Notes under the pieces: generated by a model | Told to the model about the DNA's origin: nothing | The model's database searches: none | Seen by the model: only the letters and a program-made list of their open reading frames with translations | Assembly (NCBI RefSeq): GCF_902713425.1 | Contig: NC_081198.1 | Location: forward strand, 21,621,188 to 21,685,187 | Origin: Acipenser ruthenus | Lineage: Eukaryota > Chordata > Actinopteri > Acipenseriformes > Acipenseridae | Length of the DNA: 64,000 nucleotides | Direction: 5' to 3' | Position numbers and translations under genes: made by a program | Shown: positions 1 to 8,537 of the stretch, in pieces | Position numbering within the stretch: position 1 is the first letter of the stretch | How the letters are laid out: the number at the start of each line of letters is the position of its first letter

Positions 1-916
1 GAAGGGGTCCTCGTAAAACGGGACATGTCTCGGGGGCGGGGGGGTGAGGGGGTGCTGGTGATGATGGTGGTGCTGGAGTCTGGGTCTTGGATACTGTTGG
101 TGGTGATGTGGACTGATCTTTGTTACTTGCTCCCTCTTCCTGCTCAGGCCTAGGCTTGTTCATGTTTGCCTTGCTGGCTCTGGCCATGTTGGCATAGGAA
201 GAGGGGCAGTCCTTAAACAGGTGCCCCTTCTTTCCACACAAATTGCACTGCCTCTCTTCTCTGCAGTGGCTGGTCTCGTGGGGGGCGCCGCAGTTCCTGC
301 ACTTGACTACAGTACACGCGGCCGTCAGGTGTCCTAATTCCCCACATTTCCTGCAGAGTTTTGGCATCCCATTATAGAATACCAGCCCTCTGTTGGGCCC
401 TAACACTATGGAGTTTGGAATGTGGCGGACGCCTCCAATGCCCGATGGATCAACATTAAGGCGTACCAGCCACTTTCTGGCTCCTGTCCAAACCCCATCT
501 TCATCTGTAATTTTCCTCCCTTCTGATGACACCCTCCCATAGCGGTTAAGCCATGTTGTAATATCATAGTCGCTAACAGCCTCATTGAAAAATTGGACAG
601 TAACAACTTTCATTTCTCTGTCTGTCAGTGCATCCACACAAAATTCTTTGTATGGAGCGAGATATTTATTCTCCCCCCAAAAGGACCACATTTCTTGTAA
701 CTTTTGGGGGTTCCTAAAACTGACCTCAAACACTTCCTTAAGCCCTGGCAATTTCACCAAACAATTCAAGTCAGAAGGGGAAAAACCCATACCCCTCTGA
801 AGAATGGTCCGGCTGAACTCCAGTCTCGTCAGTCCTGGTTCCGTTTCATCTTGCTTGTTTCTTGTGAAGCGCACCGCATTGTGCCTCCTGGTTTCCTGGG
901 TTGGCCGGAACGCCAT
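1..916 (-). pseudogene. LINE ORF1 protein (zinc-knuckle nucleic-acid binding), partial
   Basis: Start codon at 916-914 (MAFRPTQETRR...), running off the window edge. Residues about 95-185 form a region like the RRM-type domain of Tx1/L1 ORF1 proteins (inferred), followed by three zinc knuckles: C188/C191/H196/C201, C206/C209/H213/C218 and C224/C227/H232/C237. ORF1 proteins of this group package the element RNA into an RNP. A G-run near 47-51 has five Gs where K3 and K6 have six, shifting the frame into a Pro/His-rich tail, so the copy is probably broken although only its first part is visible. Confidence 0.8.
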
Positions 917-1652
917 CCTTCAGCTGGCTCCTCCGATTGGGGTGGGAGAAGCCTCTGGACGTCCAGGTTGTCTCTCTCTACGGAAAAGAGACAACGTAAG
1001 CAGCAAATCTGGGCAGTTGAAGGAACTATTACTTTAGTCCCTGAGGAGATGGTCGCCTCGCAAGAGGGACCCCCTCCCCAGGTGAACGGTGTCCTTCCCT
1101 GGCGGAGTAGGGGGCGCTGCTTGGCACCGAGACCACGTAGGAAGAATCGTGGCTGTGACGCCTCCTCGGGGTCCGGGGCCGCCCTCTGCTCCTCCCAGAT
1201 GGCGCCCTCTGCTGGGCGCCTGCTGCTCTCTCGGTCTGGATCTCGATTACAATCAAGGGCTGGGGATGAGGTCGTCTAGGTCATCAAAGGGTCCTCAAAG
1301 GTCGTCTGGATGGTAGGTCCTCCTTCTCTCTAACTCCAGGAACGTCTGGAAAAGCCGGAACCGCCTGAAAAAGAAAAAAACGGGAACCGCCTGAAAAAGA
1401 AAAAACTGCTCTCAACAGTCAACAAAATCTTGAAAGACCCTCGGCCTGGATTGGGCAAGCCAAAACCAGACTGAGCATTAGTCTTCCAAAAAGTTGCCGA
1501 GCTGAAGAAAGCCAGTCAAAAATAAAAAAATTCTGTTCCTCCTCACCCGAACAAACCTCTCACAGACCCTCGGAGGGAGCGGGCAATGCCACTACCCTCT
1601 AAGCCTTAGTCTTAGAAAGATTTATTCGAACTGAAGAGAAGCCAGAGTATAT
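917..1652 (-). promoter_or_regulatory. Keno-like 5' UTR
   Basis: Non-coding leader upstream of ORF1, rich in G+C near ORF1 and A-rich further out. It contains two CTCF-like core motifs facing each other (1104-1117 on plus, 1202-1215 on minus) and a direct 26-bp duplication at 1355-1406. Small open frames on either strand here recur in every copy only because the copies are nearly identical. LINE 5' UTRs usually carry an internal promoter; that is an inference here, strengthened because no U2 promoter lies upstream of this copy. Confidence 0.6.
1355..1406 (-). repeat. Direct duplication of 26 bp in Keno-like 5' UTR
   Basis: Two adjacent copies (1355-1380, 1381-1406) share GGAACCGCCTGAAAAAGAAA with one change near the start. 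The same pair is present in the 5' UTRs of K2 to K6, so it belongs to the family and not to one copy. Confidence 0.85.
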
Positions 1653-1920
1653 GGCTGGCTAAGAAGGACCTGGCATAGGGACATGTTCCACCACACTTGT
1701 CTGGTTAGCTGCATGCTCCCAGGAAACAAACTGCTGCTGTCTACATCATCATCACATGTGAATAAAAGAAAGAAAGACAGCAAGAAAGAAAGAGAGAAAG
1801 AAAGAGAAAGAAAGAAAGAGAGAAAGAAAAAAAAGAAGTAAAACGGCGGGAAAACTTGCATCAACACTGGCACTCTCCCTCCAGCAGGGGTAGACAAAAT
1901 GCTCACAGGAGAGATCCAGA

Positions 1921-1936
1921 TCTGACTTTGACCAAC
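1921..1936 (-). terminator. U2 3' box (3'-end formation signal)
   Basis: Read on the minus strand, GTTGGTCAAAGTCAGA fits the vertebrate snRNA 3' box pattern GTTT-N(0-3)-AAA-N2-AGA and begins about 10 nt past the U2 3' end. The box directs Integrator-dependent 3' processing of Pol II snRNA transcripts. The same box lies at the same distance in the other units; U2-8 differs by one base inside it (GATGTGACTT on the plus strand). Confidence 0.75.
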
Positions 1937-1946
1937 GTTAGAGAAA

Positions 1947-2135
1947 GGTGTGCACCGTTCCCGGAGGTACTGCAATACCGGGCCGATGCGTGGAGTGGAC
2001 GGAGCAAGCCCCTGTTCCATCTCCCGATTCCAAAAATCAATTTAATATATGGTCCCCTGATAGGGGACGTATCAGATATTAAACTGATAAGAACAGATAC
2101 TACACTTGATCTTAGCCAAAAGGCCGAGAAGCGAT
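1947..2135 (-). ncRNA. RNU2: U2 snRNA gene (U2-1), complete
   Basis: Reading down from 2135, the sequence starts ATCGCTTCTCGGCCTTTTGG, the invariant vertebrate U2 5' end. It carries the branch-point-recognition GUAGUA at nt 33-38, stem IIa, an Sm site (AUUUUUG, around nt 99-105) and 3' stems III/IV ending near GGTGCACACC; length 189 nt against 188 in human. U2 pairs with the intron branch site in the spliceosome. 3' box and promoter are both present, so the gene looks functional. Its downstream spacer abuts K1. Confidence 0.97.
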
Positions 2136-2180
2136 GGCGACTTGGCCCTTGCCCGGGGCCCCCCAGCCCGGACGGCACAG

Positions 2181-2199
2181 GGGGATTCAAAGGTGGGTG
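2181..2199 (-). promoter_or_regulatory. Candidate proximal sequence element (PSE) of U2-1
   Basis: At -46 to -64 from the U2 start, where the vertebrate snRNA PSE (bound by SNAPc) sits, the minus strand reads CACCCACCTTTGAATCCCC. It is a partial match to the PSE consensus and is kept in every intact unit. There is no TATA box, as expected of Pol II snRNA genes. Assigned mainly by position. Confidence 0.4.
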
Positions 2200-2341
2200 C
2201 AAAATTCCAAGCACAAGCAGACCCCCAAAAAACGGGCTGCTGCTTCCAGAGGGGAAATGTGCAATTTAAGCAGGAGGAAACAAAACAAAGCAAAAACACA
2301 CACATAACACCAAAAACAAAACATAAACTGGCGGAGTGCGT

Positions 2342-2391
2342 CTTACAAATAGTCATGCCAAGCTGCTATGCTGTGCAAGGTGCCTTGGGTA
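2342..2391 (-). promoter_or_regulatory. Candidate distal sequence element (octamer-like plus STAF-like)
   Basis: At about -207 to -256 from U2-1 the minus strand has ATTTGTAAG, six of eight bases matching the octamer ATTTGCAT, and further upstream TACCCAAGGCACCTTGCA, a weak match to the STAF/ZNF143 site. The pair sits where vertebrate snRNA enhancers normally lie. Neither match is strong. Confidence 0.3.
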
Positions 2392-2735
2392 ACTACAACT
2401 GTGCCTCGCTGGCTGGCTGGCTTGCTAAGAAGGTCCTGGCATAGGGACATGTTCCACCACACTTGTCTGGTTAGCTGCATGCTCCCAGGAAACAACCTGC
2501 TGCTGTCTACATCATCACCACATGTGAATAAAAGAAAGAAAGACAGCAAGAAAGAAAGAGAGAAAGAAAGAGAGAAAGAGAGAAAGAAAGAGAGAAAGAA
2601 AGAAAGAGAGAAAGAAAAAAAAAGAAGTAAAACGGCGGGAAAACTTGCATCAACACTGGCACTCTCCCTCCAGCAGGGGTAGACAAAATGCTCACAGGAG
2701 AGATCCAGATCTGACTTTGACCAACGTTAGAGAAA

Positions 2736-2750
2736 GGTTTGCACCGTTCC
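2736..2750 (-). pseudogene. U2 3' stub (U2-2), 15 nt, joined to LINE ORF2
   Basis: Only the last 15 nt of U2 remain, with one change (GGTTTGCACC for GGTGTGCACC), then two extra bases and the interior of the Keno ORF2. The 3' box and (GAAA)n tract on its left are intact. The same junction occurs at 32402. Confidence 0.85.
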
Positions 2751-2752
2751 AC

Positions 2753-3268
2753 GTCGTTGCGTGGCCTGCTCCGGTCTACGTCCCTCAGAGCACAATTGAA
2801 GTCACCTGACACGATGACGGGTACGTTCCCCAGCAGGAGTGGACGCAGCTGTGGAAAAAATTGAACTCTTTCGTTTTGGTTAGTGGGTGCGTAGACATTG
2901 ACCAGTCTGAGGGGAGTGTTGTTGTATGTCACATCCACGCTCAGAATTCTACCAGGTTCTACCTCCCTGCTGCTGCGGGAGGTAATAAATGGGTTTTTAA
3001 ACAGGATACCTACTCCGTCGGCTCTGGCTATGTTGGAGCCCGACCAGAAGGAGTCCCCCAGGGTCCAACTCTCCTTCAGGTCCCTATAATCAGGGCTCGA
3101 CGAAATACCACACTCCTGCAGAAAGATGAGATCTGCTTTCAAGTTAGCTAGATAGTTTAGTACATCAAATCTTTTTTGTGTCTCCCTGATGCTCCTGACA
3201 TTAACAGACACACATATCAGGGCCATCAGGGTAGCTAACAAGAAAAGGAGTCGCTGCGTCCACCCCAT
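2753..3268 (-). pseudogene. LINE ORF2 N-terminal fragment (APE endonuclease part)
   Basis: Starts at 3268 with MGWTQRLLFLLATLMALICV and keeps the first part of the apurinic-endonuclease-like domain, including N23, E52 and the GDFN motif (155-158). It stops at the U2-2 junction, losing the distal endonuclease motifs and all of the reverse transcriptase. Reading on through the junction gives a chance open frame across U2 and the (CTTT)n tract down to 2507. Confidence 0.85.
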
Positions 3269-3273
3269 AGCGA

Positions 3274-5220
3274 CTATGATTGGGAGGTCGGGACACTCTT
3301 CCTACTCTTAGCTCTACGCTTGCTTCGAGGGGGCTTGGGCTTATTTGCAACTCCCATCACCCCTGAGAAGGTACTCACTGCTGCCTCGTCCAAGAAGGCA
3401 CCGTCTTTATATGCACAGTACGTGGAGTTGTTGGGGCTATTCAACTCCCCACAAGGTAAGTCTGGTGGAACTTGCTCAGGGCCCCTCGGAACGTGTGGGT
3501 CAGCTTTGTCCTGGGGGGGGTTATGACAGGCAGCATTCTTTGGCTGTTACCGTCTGTTGAATTGGAGCTGTTAGCAGACTTCTGGCTTACCGCGTCCAGG
3601 GGTATTCCCATGTCCTCCAGTGCTGTATCTAGGAGGACCTCTAGGGGGCCCCTGGTTTTGCCCATACAAGGGAGGGGGTCAAGGATGCTTTGAAGGGAGG
3701 CCCTTCGCTTGAAGAGGGTCATTGCTACAGAGGTACTGCTGGTCAGGGAAGGTGTTGACCCCGACCTCTCCCTCGGTGCATTAGTGAACACCTCTTCTGC
3801 GAGGTGTGCTAGGGTTTGTGCCAACGACTGGGAAGGCTGGCTGGGGATGCCCTGGCTGGCTGCTACCTGCCCACTAGGCGGCAGTGTAGCCGTCCCACTC
3901 GCCTCCGTCTCTGCCTGCGAGGGCAAGACTGGGGACTTTGTGTGGACATTAGCTGGTTTTGGATCTATGGGGGCCACCTGCAACTTGCTGTCTTTGATCC
4001 TGATCTTCTTTCTTTTCCCCCCCTCGTCTCTACCCTTTCTTTTCCCCACCCTCTGCTGGTTCTTCACTCCCTTCCCCTCCTTCTCACTCTCACTTTCACT
4101 GTCGCTTTTGCTTTCCTCCCCCACGGACTCAATCCTTATGGCGTCATAACGAGAGCCGAGGGGGAGTGCTGGCGCTGAGAGGGCCCTACTCAGGGGGGGG
4201 GGGCGCTGCTGGGTCCGGGCTCCCTCCCTGACTCGTGTTCTGCATCAGAGGAGCTACTGGAGGAGCTAGTGGAGTGGCTGTTGTACTCTCTCTCTGGGCT
4301 GGGGGAAGGGGTCCTCGTAAAATGGGACATGTCTCGGGGGCGGGGGGGTGAGGGGGTGCTGGTGATGATGGTGGTGCTGGAGTCTGGGTCTTGGATACTG
4401 TTGGTGGTGATGTGGACTGATCTTTGTTACTTGCTCCCTCTTCCTGCTCAGGCCTAGGCTTGTTCATGTTTGCCTTGCTGGCTCTGGCCATGTTGGCATA
4501 GGAAGAGGGCCAGTCCTTAAACAGGTGCCCCTTCTTTCCACACAAATTGCACTGCCTCTCTTCTCTGCAGTGGCTGGTCTCGTGGGGGGCGCCGCAGTTC
4601 CTGCACTTGACTACAGTACACGCGGCCGTCAGGTGTCCTAATTCCCCACATTTCCTGCAGAGTTTTGGCATCCCATTATAGAATACCAGCCCTCTGTTGG
4701 GCCCTAACACTATGGAGTTTGGAATGTGGCGGACGCCTCCAATGCCCGATGGATCAACATTAAGGCGTACCAGCCACTTTCTGGCTCCTGTCCAAACCCC
4801 ATCTTCATCTGTAATTTTCCTCACTTCTGATGACACCCTCCCATAGCGGTTAAGCCATGTTGTAATATCATAGTCGCTAACAGCCTCATTGAAAAATTGG
4901 ACAGTAACAACTTTCATTTCTCTGTCTGTCAGTGCAGCCACACAAAATTCTTTGTATGGAGCGAGATATTTATTCTCCCCCCAAAAGGACCACATTTCTT
5001 GTAACTTTTGGGGGTTCCTAAAACTGACCTCAAACACTTCCTTAAGCCCTGGCAATTTCACCAAACAATTCAAGTCAGAAGGGGAAAAACCCATACCCCT
5101 CTGAAGAATGGTCCGGCTGAACTCCAGTCTCGTCAGTCCTGGTTCCGTTTCATCTTGCTTGTTTCTTGTGAAGCGCACCGCATTGTGCCTCCTGGTTTCC
5201 TGGGTTGGCCGGAACGCCAT
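3274..5220 (-). pseudogene. LINE ORF1 (K2), broken
   Basis: ATG at 5220; the nominal end is the TAG at 3274-3276, five nt before the ORF2 ATG. N-terminal and zinc-knuckle regions are open (344 aa to 4186), but the third knuckle's last Cys is Trp (C237W). A five-G run at 4352-4356 moves the frame; the Ser/Glu/Lys-rich C-terminal half reappears in another frame (3441-4124). The C-run near the end (3513-3520) has eight bases. Not functional as read. Confidence 0.8.
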
Positions 5221-5957
5221 CCTTCAGCTGGCTCCTCCGATTGGGGTGGGAGAAGCCTCTGGACGTCCGGGTTGTCTCTCTCTACGGAAAAGAGACAACG
5301 TAAGCAGCAAATCTGGGCAGTTGAAGGAACTATTACTTTAGTCCCTGAGGAGATGGTCGCCTTGCAAGAGGGACCCCCTCCCCAGGTGAACGGTGTCCTT
5401 CCCTGGCGGAGTAGGGGGCGCTGCTTGGCACCGAGACCACGTAGGAAGAATCGTGGCTGTGACGCCTCCTCGGGGTCCGGGACCGCCCTCTGCTCCTCCC
5501 AGATGGCGCCCTCTGCTGGGCGTCTGCTGCTCTCTCGGTCTGGATCTCGATTACAATCAAGGGCTGGGGATGAGGTCGTCTAGGTCATCAAAGTGTCCTC
5601 AAAGGTCGTCTGGATGGTAGGTCCTCCTTCTCTCTAACTCCAGGAACGTCTGGAAAAGCCGGAACCGCCTGAAAAAGAAAAAAACGGGAACCGCCTGAAA
5701 AAGAAAAAACTGCTCTCAACAGTCAACAAAATCTTGAAAGACCCTCGGCCTGGATTGGGCAAGCCAAAACCAGACTGAGCATTAGTCTTCCAAAAAGTTG
5801 CCGAGCTGAAGAAAGCCAGTCAAAAATAAAAAAAATTCTGTTCCTCCTCACCCGAACAAACCTCTCACAGACCCTCGGAGGGAGCGGGCAATGCCACTAC
5901 CCTCTAAGCCTTAGTCTTAGAAAGATTTATTCGAACTGAAGAGAAGCCAGAGTATAT
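5221..5957 (-). promoter_or_regulatory. Keno-like 5' UTR (K2)
   Basis: Leader of K2. CTCF-like motifs at about 5408-5421 (plus) and 5506-5519 (minus); the 26-bp duplication lies near 5660-5710. It joins the U2 spacer at 5957/5958. Confidence 0.6.
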
Positions 5958-6252
5958 GGCTGGCTAAGAAGGACCTGGCATAGGGACATGTTCCACCACA
6001 CTTGTCTGGTTAGCTGCATGCTCCCAGGAAACAAACTGCTGCTGTCTACATCATCATCACATGTGAATAAAAGAAAGAAAGACAGCAAGAAAGAAAGAGA
6101 GAAAGAAAGAGAAAGAAAGAAAGAGAGAAAGAAAAAAAAAGAAATAAAACGGCGGGAAAACTTGCATCAACACTGGCACTCTCCCTCCAGCAGGGGTAGA
6201 CAAAATGCTCACATGAGAGATCCAGATCTGACTTTGACCAACGTTAGAGAAA

Positions 6253-6441
6253 GGTGTGCACCGTTCCCGGAGGTACTGCAATACCGGGCCGATGCGTGGA
6301 GTGGACGGAGCAAGCCCCTGTTCCATCTCCCGATTCCAAAAATCAATTTAATATATGGTCCCCTGATAGGGGACGTATCAGATATTAAACTGATAAGAAC
6401 AGATACTACACTTGATCTTAGCCAAAAGGCCGAGAAGCGAT
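6253..6441 (-). ncRNA. RNU2: U2 snRNA gene (U2-3), complete
   Basis: 189 nt, no change seen against the array consensus. Promoter sequence to 6780 is intact. The spacer on its 3' side joins the 5' end of K2 and carries the junction-linked variants, plus one base change (CACATGAG for CACAGGAG). Confidence 0.96.
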
Positions 6442-7023
6442 GGCGACTTGGCCCTTGCCCGGGGCCCCCCAGCCCGGACGGCACAGGGGGATTCAAAGGT
6501 GGGTGCAAAATTTCAAGCACAAGCAGACCCCAAAAAAACGGGCTGCTGCTTCCAGAGGGGAAATGTGCAATTTAAGCAGGAGAAAACAAAACAAAGCAAA
6601 AACACACACATAACACCAAAAACAAAACATAAACTGGCGGAGTGCGTCTTACAAATAGTCATGGCAAGCTGCTATGCTGTGCAAGGTGCCTTGGGTAACT
6701 ACAACTGTGCCTCGCTGGCTGGCTGGCTTGCTAAGAAGGTCCTGGCATAGGGACATGTTCCACCACACTTGTCTGGTTAGCTGCATGCTCCCAGGAAACA
6801 ACCTGCTGCTGTCTACATCATCACCACATGTGAATAAAAGAAAGAAAGACAGCAAGAAAGAAAGAGAGAAAGAAAGAGAGAAAGAAAGAAAGAGAGAAAG
6901 AAAAAAAAAAAGAAGTAAAACGGCGGGAAAACTTGCATCAACACTGGCACTCTCCCTCCAGCAGGGGTAGACAAAATGCTCACAGGAGAGATCCAGATCT
7001 GACTTTGACCAACGTTAGAGAAA

Positions 7024-7212
7024 GGTGTGCACCGTTCCCGGAGGTACTGCAATACCGGGCCGATGCGTGGAGTGGACGGAGCAAGCCCCTGTTCCATCTC
7101 CCGATTCCAAAAATCAATTTAATATATGGTCCCCTGATAGGGGACTTATCAGATATTAAACTGATAAGAACAGATACTACACTTGATCTTAGCCAAAAGG
7201 CCGAGAAGCGAT
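7024..7212 (-). ncRNA. RNU2: U2 snRNA gene (U2-4), complete, stem IIa-region variant
   Basis: 189 nt. Differs from the consensus at 7146 (GGGGACTTATC for GGGGACGTATC on the plus strand; ACG to AAG in the RNA) next to stem IIa. One base just upstream of the gene also differs (GATGGCAACTT). Downstream and upstream signals are intact. Confidence 0.95.
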
Positions 7213-7813
7213 GGCAACTTGGCCCTTGCCCGGGGCCCCCCAGCCCGGACGGCACAGGGGGATTCAAAGGTGGGTGCAAAATTCCAAGCACAAGCAGACC
7301 CCCAAAAAACGGGCTGCTGCTTCCAGAGGGGAAATGTGCAATTTAAGCAGGAGGAAACAAAACAAAGCAAAAACACACACATAACACCAAAAACAAAACA
7401 TAAACTGGCGGAGTGCGTCTTACAAATAGTCATGCCAAGCTGCTATGCTGTGCAAGGTGCCTTGGGTAACTACAACTGTGCCTCGCTGGCTGGCTGGCTT
7501 GCTAAGAAGGTCCTGGCATAGGGACATGTTCCACCACACTTGTCTGGTTAGCTGCATGCTCCCAGGAAACAACCTGCTGCTGTCTACATCATCACCACAT
7601 GTGAATAAAAGAAAGAAAGACAGCAAGAAAGAAAGAGAGAAAGAAAGAGAGAAAGAGAGAAAGAAAGAGAGAAAGAAAGAAAGAGAGAAAGAAAAAAAAA
7701 AGAAGTAAAACGGCGGGAAAACTTGCATCAACACTGGCACTCTCCCTCCAGCAGGGGTAGACAAAATGCTCACAGGAGAGATCCAGATCTGACTTTGACC
7801 AACGTTAGAGAAA

Positions 7814-7949
7814 GGTGTGCACCGTTCCCGGAGGTACTGCAATACCGGGCCGATGCGTGGAGTGGACGGAGCAAGCCCCTGTTCCATCTCCCGATTCCAA
7901 AAATCAATTTAATATATGGTCCCCTGATAGGGGACGTATCAGATATTAA
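7814..7949 (-). pseudogene. U2 gene U2-5, interrupted after nt 53 by K3
   Basis: Retains U2 nt 54-189 with its 3' box and downstream spacer. Nt 1-53 (5' end, branch-point pairing region), the PSE and the distal element are all replaced by K3. It has no promoter of its own type and cannot make U2. Confidence 0.95.
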
Positions 7950-8072
7950 TACTCTTTTATTGAGATTTTACATTTTTTACATTTACACCCATTCGTTTTT
8001 TTCATTCATTTTACATTTCTTTTAAAGATGACATTCATGCATACAGACATACATTTTGTTTTAAAAGCATTT

Positions 8073-8537
8073 ATGATTTCCATTACACGAGAGTAGATGT
8101 TAAAACTTCATGCTGATTTGAACTCGGCTCTCGCCAAGATAAGCACCAACTAAGACGTAGCTTTACAGTAAACTAATGTGATCCATATGTGTCTCCATCC
8201 ATTTACGTTTCCTTCCATATGATGATGTAGATATCCTTCTGTCTGGTGTTAATGGCTGAAGTGTAATGCTGGCTCCAGGGATCAGCTTATTTTGCCTCCC
8301 TGGCGCATCAGCACACACAACGGCTGCGATGCTGGCTCCGGGGATCAACCAAAGTGCGGCCTCCCCAGCGCATCAGCATGACAACCGTCTGGATTGAGCT
8401 AAGTAGGGTACATCTCTGGGGTTTTCAAGTGGGCACCTTCCATCCTCAGTGTTTCGTCGACTAGCCCACGACACCTCAAGAGGGCTCGACGGTGATTCTG
8501 GCGTCCCAGCATCACCCCCCTCCGTCCCCCACTCAAC
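8073..8537 (-). repeat. 3' UTR of RLE LINE unit 1, with internal direct repeats
   Basis: Contains two diverged copies of a ~63-bp repeat, 8265-8327 and 8328-8390, each with an ATGCTGGCTCC(A/G)GGGATCA head and a CGCATCAGCA core. No poly(A) or simple tail: the element ends GGAAATCAT. In R2-type elements the 3' UTR is what the RT recognises. Confidence 0.75.

Larger units (their letters stand above)
1..1652 (-). mobile_element. Keno-like Tx1-clade LINE, copy K1 (5' part; cut by window edge)
   Basis: This is the 5' part of a U2-targeting non-LTR retrotransposon: ORF1 from its start codon at 916, preceded by a 736-nt GC-rich 5' UTR. The 5' end meets the U2 spacer at about 1652/1653, where the sequence turns from element-specific into the GGCTGGCT-AAGAAG spacer motif. 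The rest (ORF1 C-terminus, ORF2, 3' UTR) lies outside the window. K1 matches K4 at an offset of about 29651 bp and shares its ORF1 G-run deletion. The Keno name rests on the U2 target, the two-ORF APE-type layout and CCHC-bearing ORF1; I cannot run a database comparison. Confidence 0.85.
1653..2750 (-). other. U2 array block 1 (one full unit and the 3' side of a second)
   Basis: Spacer and control sequence around U2-1 and the U2-2 stub. (GAAA)n tracts lie at about 1764-1838 and 2529-2626. The unit touching K1 has junction-linked variants (AAGGACC, GGAAACAAACTG, ATCATCATCACATG) where free-standing units read AAGGTCC, GGAAACAACCTG and ATCATCACCACATG. No protein gene is seen. Confidence 0.85.
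2753..5957 (-). mobile_element. Keno-like LINE, copy K2 (3'-truncated)
   Basis: Contains the 5' UTR, ORF1 and only the first ~172 codons of ORF2; the rest of ORF2 and the 3' UTR are missing and the break joins a U2 3' stub. Because TPRT keeps the 3' end, loss of the 3' end points to later recombination, not to insertion in this form. Twin of K5. Confidence 0.85.
5958..7949 (-). other. U2 array block 2 (U2-3, U2-4 and interrupted U2-5)
   Basis: Two complete tandem units and the downstream part of a third. (GAAA)n tracts at about 6069-6143, 6836-6914 and 7606-7704 differ in length. Spacer sequence between them holds the promoter region described for U2-1; no protein gene is seen. The matching block at 35609-36827 has one unit fewer. 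Confidence 0.85.

Noticed and set aside
704-1279. A 191-aa plus-strand open frame repeated in every Keno copy
   Set aside because: It lies antisense to ORF1 and the 5' UTR; its conservation follows from near-identity of the copies, and it has no recognisable domain.
1764-1838. The repeated purine tracts as a CRISPR-like or satellite array
   Set aside because: They are simple GAAA microsatellites once per U2 unit, with no spacer-repeat structure.
1856-2269. Plus-strand frames of 137 and 112 aa and minus-strand frames of 103 and 94 aa repeated in each U2 unit
   Set aside because: They run across the U2 gene and promoter. A conserved structural RNA explains the conservation.
2507-3268. 253-codon frame joining ORF2, U2 and the (CTTT)n tract (also at 32159-32920)
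   Set aside because: A read-through across a recombination junction; only the ORF2 part is real coding sequence.
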